From: a bacterium
GTDB taxonomy: Bacteria > Desulfobacterota > S145-22
NCBI GenBank assembly: GCA_027073795.1
Contig: JALTEW010000204.1
Span: forward strand, 1-8,470
Length of the DNA: 8,470 nt
Direction of reading: 5' to 3'
Part shown: in pieces, positions 6,357 to 8,470 of the stretch
Layout of the letters: the number at the start of each line of letters is the position of its first letter
Numbering within the stretch: the first letter of the stretch is position 1
Position numbers and translations under genes: made by a program
Notes under the pieces: model-generated
The model's database searches: none
Told to the model about the DNA's origin: nothing
What the model saw: the letters and a program-made list of their open reading frames with translations, nothing else

Positions 6357-6370
6357 CAAGACATGTCTTG
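6357..6370. repeat. Perfect 14-bp palindrome CAAGACATGTCTTG
   Basis: A perfect dyad with no spacer, 62-75 nt upstream of the phoU ATG, in the divergent phoU/ferredoxin intergenic region. A palindrome of this length in a promoter region is a plausible dimeric regulator site. No regulator family is identified. Confidence 0.5.
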
Positions 6371-6411
6371 TAAATTGACGCGTCCAGTCATTTGTCGTAA
6401 GTAGGGAACGG

Positions 6412-6421
6412 AAAACGTTTT
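6412..6421. repeat. 10-bp palindrome AAAACGTTTT
   Basis: A perfect palindrome in the phoU/ferredoxin intergenic region. It is AT-rich and short enough to be chance, and is listed because three other dyads lie in the same 300 bases. Confidence 0.3.
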
Positions 6422-6448
6422 GGCAATGGCAGATTCTATTCGTGGAAA

Positions 6449-6458
6449 GGTCATGACC
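6449..6458. repeat. 10-bp palindrome GGTCATGACC
   Basis: A perfect palindrome in the same intergenic region, about 110 nt upstream of the candidate ferredoxin promoter. A possible operator; chance is not excluded. Confidence 0.3.
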
Positions 6459-6569
6459 CTTAAGCAGTTTATCGGTTTTTATATTGCATGTCTTAGTCTT
6501 TCTGCAACGTTTGCCCACCGATTACTCACTGTTTTTCCTTGCCAATGGGGGATTCAAATCATTATCTTC

Positions 6570-6598
6570 TTGACACAGGCTACAGGATTTTGTATGAG
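6570..6598 (+). promoter_or_regulatory. Candidate sigma-70 promoter for the ferredoxin gene
   Basis: TTGACA at 6570-6575 is followed by a 17-nt spacer and TATGAG at 6593-6598 (four of six matches to TATAAT). The expected start near 6605 would give a leader of about 84 nt that includes the inverted repeat at 6647-6663. This is the best promoter match between phoU and the ferredoxin on this strand. Confidence 0.5.
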
Positions 6599-6646
6599 GC
6601 GGCAAAACAGATAGAATAGAAGTTTTATTAAATGAAAAGGAAAGGG

Positions 6647-6663
6647 GGTGAAACCGTTTCACC
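6647..6663 (+). promoter_or_regulatory. 17-bp inverted repeat in ferredoxin leader
   Basis: GGTGAAAC-C-GTTTCACC is a perfect 8+8 dyad around one base. It sits in the predicted 5' untranslated region and ends 14 nt before the GGAGG ribosome site at 6678-6682. As DNA it looks like a repressor operator. As RNA it could form a 7-bp stem with a 3-nt loop followed by an A-rich, unstructured ribosome site. Its role is inferred. Confidence 0.5.
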
Positions 6664-6688
6664 AAAAAACAAAAACAGGAGGTAAAAA

Positions 6689-6862
6689 ATGGCAGCAAAG
6701 GTAGACATCGATAAGTGTACAGGATGTGGAACATGCGCAGAGGTTTGTCCCGTAGAGGCCATCACGGTCAATGACCACGCCGTTGTCAACGAAGATGAAT
6801 GTGTCGAGTGCGGGACCTGTGTCGATGAGTGCCCCGAAGGCGCTATTACATTAGAAGAATAA
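6689..6862 (+). CDS. 2[4Fe-4S] ferredoxin, clostridial type
   Basis: This is a 57-residue low-potential electron carrier of the cytoplasm. Two complete cluster motifs are present: Cys10, 13, 16 and 20 followed by Pro, and Cys38, 41, 44 and 48 followed by Pro, each CxxCxxCxxxCP. This is the classical 8-Fe arrangement, in which each cluster takes three cysteines from one motif and the fourth from the other. The protein is acidic and ends soon after the second motif (EGAITLEE), the usual size for clostridial ferredoxins at about 55 residues. The ATG at 6689 has a GGAGG site at 6678-6682, 6 nt away. The gene stands alone with its own candidate promoter and a terminator at 6872-6897. No dedicated redox partner is in the window, so it may be a general carrier in an anaerobic metabolism. 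Confidence 0.95.
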   Translation: MAAKVDIDKCTGCGTCAEVCPVEAITVNDHAVVNEDECVECGTCVDECPEGAITLEE

Positions 6863-6871
6863 CCCACTCTC

Positions 6872-6897
6872 AGGGGGAAGCATGTGCTTCCCCCTTT
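6872..6897 (+). terminator. Intrinsic terminator after ferredoxin
   Basis: A perfect 10-bp stem, AGGGGGAAGC (6872-6881) with GCTTCCCCCT (6886-6895), closes a 4-nt ATGT loop and runs into a short T-tract. It begins 9 nt after the ferredoxin stop. The T-run is short, but the stem is strong and GC-rich. Confidence 0.8.
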
Positions 6898-6929
6898 AAG
6901 CCTGATGCATTCGCAAAAAGTCAAACGGT

Positions 6930-6960
6930 ACTTTCAACCTTCAACTTTCCACCTTCCAAC
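6930..6960 (+). repeat. Pyrimidine-rich imperfect tandem repeat
   Basis: Units of the type CTTTCAAC, CTTCAAC, TTTCCACC and CTTCCAAC follow one another on the plus strand, almost purine-free except for A. It lies between the ferredoxin terminator and the sigma factor gene. It may be a slippage-generated tract or part of the sigma gene's upstream control region. Confidence 0.45.
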
Positions 6961-6967
6961 ATTCTGA
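6943..6967 (+). promoter_or_regulatory. Possible ECF-type promoter of the sigma/anti-sigma pair
   Basis: AACTT (6943-6947), 15 nt, then TCTGA (6963-6967) resembles the core of the E. coli sigma-E consensus (GGAACTT, about 16 nt, TCTGA), but the GG of the -35 is missing. It stands about 54 nt before the ATG at 7021, as expected if the sigma factor controls itself. This is a weak match inside a low-complexity tract. Confidence 0.25.
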
Positions 6968-7020
6968 TTTTTCACCCTTAAACTAAACCCTTGATCCTTT
7001 TATCGGGTCAATCAATTCAG

Positions 7021-7566
7021 ATGGAGAAACAAGAGGAGCTGCAATTTATCGCTGAGGCAAAGAAGGGCAGACATGATGCCATACGCTATCTTGTGGAACG
7101 GTACGAAAAGGAAATTTTTTATTATATCTACAAAATGACCGGAAACACAGCGGATGCCAAGGACCTGACACAGGAGGTTTTTATTAAAGTTTTCAGAAAA
7201 ATTAAGGGGTTCAGTGGTAAAAGTGCTTTTCGCACCTGGCTCTATAGAATTGCCACCAACCACACCCTCAATTTTCTCACACGGCGTCCTCCCTCAGGGG
7301 TGGAGAAACCGCTGGAACGGTTTTCCGACCCGTCCCCGACATCCTTGGACAGGGTCGAAAAAGCGGATCTTCACCATTTTATCCTGAACGCGATTGAAAA
7401 CCTCCCGAAACAGCAAAAAGCCATTGTGACCCTTCGGGTTCAGGAGGGAATGACCTACTCTGAAATTGCGAAAATCCTTGGGCGTTCTGTTGGAAACTGC
7501 AAGGCGGCCTATCATAATGCCATCGTCAAACTAAGGAGGATGTTCAAAAATGAAGCGATCCTGTGA
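7021..7566 (+). CDS. RNA polymerase ECF-type sigma factor (RpoE-like)
   Basis: This is a 181-residue sigma-70 family factor of the extracytoplasmic-function class, which directs RNA polymerase to stress or envelope promoters. Region 2 covers about residues 20-92, with the core-binding and -10 recognition stretch DAKDLTQEVFIKVFRKIKG and AFRTWLYRIATNHTLNFL. Region 4 covers about 130-176 and holds NLPKQQKAIVTLRVQEGMTYSEIAKILG with the -35-reading helix after it. The variable linker (about 93-118) is short, as usual for ECFs, and there is no region 1.1 or 3. The ATG at 7021 fits the family; an in-frame TTG at 6991 would add ten non-family residues. Neither start has a clear Shine-Dalgarno, so translation may be weak. 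The 3' end overlaps the anti-sigma gene by 17 nt. Confidence 0.92.
   Translation: MEKQEELQFIAEAKKGRHDAIRYLVERYEKEIFYYIYKMTGNTADAKDLTQEVFIKVFRKIKGFSGKSAFRTWLYRIATNHTLNFLTRRPPSGVEKPLERFSDPSPTSLDRVEKADLHHFILNAIENLPKQQKAIVTLRVQEGMTYSEIAKILGRSVGNCKAAYHNAIVKLRRMFKNEAIL
7533..7539 (+). promoter_or_regulatory. Ribosome binding site of anti-sigma gene inside sigma gene
   Basis: AAGGAGG lies in the last codons of the sigma gene, 10 nt before the anti-sigma ATG at 7550. It is much stronger than anything before the sigma gene, which would favour anti-sigma synthesis over sigma synthesis from the same message. Confidence 0.6.
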
Positions 7567-8182
7567 AAATATCCAGAAACTCATTATTGAAGCGGAGAGT
7601 GGAGATTCGCTCACCGCGGATCTTTACCGGGCGATCGAGGAGCACGTCGCTGGGTGCCCTTCCTGTCAGGCGTTCCAGCGTGACGTTGTCCTTCTTTTGA
7701 ATGGCCTTAAGGGAAGGCCCCTTCCATCCTTGTCAGAAGGCTTTTTTGAAGAGATAAGAGAGAATGTATTGACAGCCGCGACGCGCTATAAAACACGCCG
7801 CCCGACATTCTGGTGGCGGATCCGGGAAAGAATACAGAATTTCTTCTCCTGGCGTCCTGTTCTTGCCCCTCTGGCTACAGGCATCCTAGGTATTTTAATC
7901 GGCATCATCGGAGCAACCGCCTGGATGCACCCGGCCTCCCGTATTTCGCAGCCACGCCTCGCTTTGAAGCAGAACATTTCACAAACCCGGGATAGCGGGG
8001 CACAGATACCCCCTTCCCCAGTGGTTGACGCGGTTCCATCTCCGGTCGAAATTGAGGAGTATATAGGCACTGAGAATGTTCTTGATTTCCTTGAAAACCA
8101 GGAGGCCCAGGCATTTCTCTCCTACTGGTCGAAAGAGTTGCCTGAGAGTCTTTTAGGACCGCCTTCCAGCGAAACGGGTTAA
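7550..8182 (+). CDS. Zinc-finger anti-sigma factor, single-pass membrane protein
   Basis: This is the likely partner that holds the preceding ECF sigma factor inactive at the membrane. The 210-residue protein starts with an anti-sigma domain (about 1-75) carrying the zinc motif H-x3-C-x2-C (His32, Cys36, Cys39 in EEHVAGCPSC), with Cys5 as a possible additional ligand. One membrane helix lies at about 104-126 (VLAPLATGILGILIGIIGATAWM), followed by about 85 residues outside the cytoplasm. That part is first proline/serine-rich (about 150-166) and then acidic and helical (about 167-200, EIEEYIGTENVLDFLENQ). Such proteins often release sigma after a redox or envelope signal; which signal applies here is unknown. 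It overlaps the sigma gene by 17 nt, and its stop overlaps that of the convergent regulator gene. Confidence 0.85.
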   Translation: MKRSCENIQKLIIEAESGDSLTADLYRAIEEHVAGCPSCQAFQRDVVLLLNGLKGRPLPSLSEGFFEEIRENVLTAATRYKTRRPTFWWRIRERIQNFFSWRPVLAPLATGILGILIGIIGATAWMHPASRISQPRLALKQNISQTRDSGAQIPPSPVVDAVPSPVEIEEYIGTENVLDFLENQEAQAFLSYWSKELPESLLGPPSSETG

Positions 8183-8470
8183 CGTGCCGCCTTTTTCTTC
8201 TTCCCCAGGCCTTCCATTCCCCATGCCTTCAAAAGGTATTCTATCTTGCGCTTGCTGATCCCGAGAATCTCGGCGGCCTTTCCACGATGATATCCAACCG
8301 ATTCGAGGGTTTTCAAGATCAAGGTCTTTTCAGCCTCTTTCAAGGTGATTCCCATTGGCAAAACCACATCCTTTCCCTCACTACCTGCCTGGCTTACCTG
8401 TTTTTTAATTGGTTCAGGAAGATGCTCAACCTGAATCAAAGGCCCTTGGCACATGATGACGGCGCGTTCA
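8179..8470 (-). CDS. C-terminus of sigma-54-dependent NtrC-family regulator (partial)
   Basis: The gene runs off the right edge, so only about 96 C-terminal codons are seen; frame continues through 8469 with residues ERAVI before the first visible Met. ERAVIMCQGPLIQVEHLP is the typical end of the AAA+ (sigma-54 interaction) domain of NtrC-like activators. It is followed by a linker of about 20 residues and a Fis-type DNA-binding domain: ITLKEAEKTLILKTLES, then the helix-turn-helix GKAAEILGISKRKIEYLLKAWG. The end is strongly basic (GKKKKAAR). The complete protein would bind enhancer-like sites and use ATP to open sigma-54 promoters, probably as a response regulator, but the receiver and kinase are outside the window. 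The TAA stop overlaps the anti-sigma stop. Confidence 0.88.
   Translation of the reverse strand, partial: ERAVIMCQGPLIQVEHLPEPIKKQVSQAGSEGKDVVLPMGITLKEAEKTLILKTLESVGYHRGKAAEILGISKRKIEYLLKAWGMEGLGKKKKAAR

Noticed and set aside
6333..6518. Minus-strand 61-codon frame upstream of phoU
   Set aside because: It covers the palindromes and phased repeats, has no ribosome site and an unlikely composition.
6420..6614. Plus-strand 64-codon frame in the intergenic region, with a hydrophobic stretch
   Set aside because: It has no ribosome site or known motif, and its end overlaps the candidate ferredoxin promoter; probably chance.
6628..6924. Minus-strand frame antisense to the ferredoxin
   Set aside because: The plus strand encodes an unmistakable 8-cysteine ferredoxin with its own ribosome site and terminator.
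6991..7020. TTG start extending the sigma factor by ten residues
   Set aside because: The extra residues do not match ECF N-termini and no ribosome site precedes the TTG.
1..8470. CRISPR array, tRNA, rRNA, insertion sequence or phage genes
   Set aside because: No spaced direct repeats of suitable length, no cloverleaf or rRNA-like sequence, and no transposase or integrase motifs were found by reading both strands.

Overview
The window reads as a chromosomal segment of a Gram-negative, probably anaerobic bacterium. The signs are a complete Pst phosphate importer with a lipoprotein-like PstS, an ECF sigma factor with a membrane zinc-finger anti-sigma factor, the C-terminus of a sigma-54 activator, and a stand-alone clostridial-type 2[4Fe-4S] ferredoxin. 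A Desulfobacterota or similar lineage fits, but this is inferred from gene content and protein style, not from a marker gene. No rRNA, tRNA, CRISPR array, transposase or integrase was seen.

Layout. Positions 1-340 hold a good sigma-70-type promoter and a TTG-initiated 68-residue protein of unknown function. Positions 341-601 hold at most one weak 49-codon ORF. From 6295 down to 602 everything lies on the minus strand and is tightly packed, in the transcription order phoU, pstS, pstC, pstA, a divergent pstB paralogue, pstB, a small cysteine-rich protein and an Asp/Glu-racemase-family protein. Gaps in this run are 11 and 3 nt, overlaps are 43, 4, 1 and 3 nt, and the only larger gap is 53 nt before the cysteine-rich gene. 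PstS captures phosphate, PstC/PstA form the channel, the two ATPases drive it and PhoU would gate or signal. The last two genes may be read through from the same transcript, but their link to phosphate is unproven.

Positions 6296-6688 form a divergent regulatory region between phoU (minus) and the ferredoxin (plus). It contains several perfect palindromes, a set of 11-bp-phased repeats just upstream of phoU, a candidate promoter, and a 17-bp inverted repeat in the ferredoxin leader. The ferredoxin ends at a clear intrinsic terminator. It is followed by an overlapping sigma/anti-sigma pair whose 3' end overlaps the stop codon of a convergent NtrC-type regulator that runs off the right edge.

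The most interesting signal is in the two adjacent Pst ATPases. One has a degenerate ABC signature (LSDEQ) but intact Q- and H-loops. The other has a perfect LSGGQ but has lost the Q-loop glutamine and the switch histidine. These losses are complementary: a heterodimer would have exactly one canonical and one degenerate ATP site. That arrangement is familiar in asymmetric ABC exporters and unexpected for a phosphate importer.
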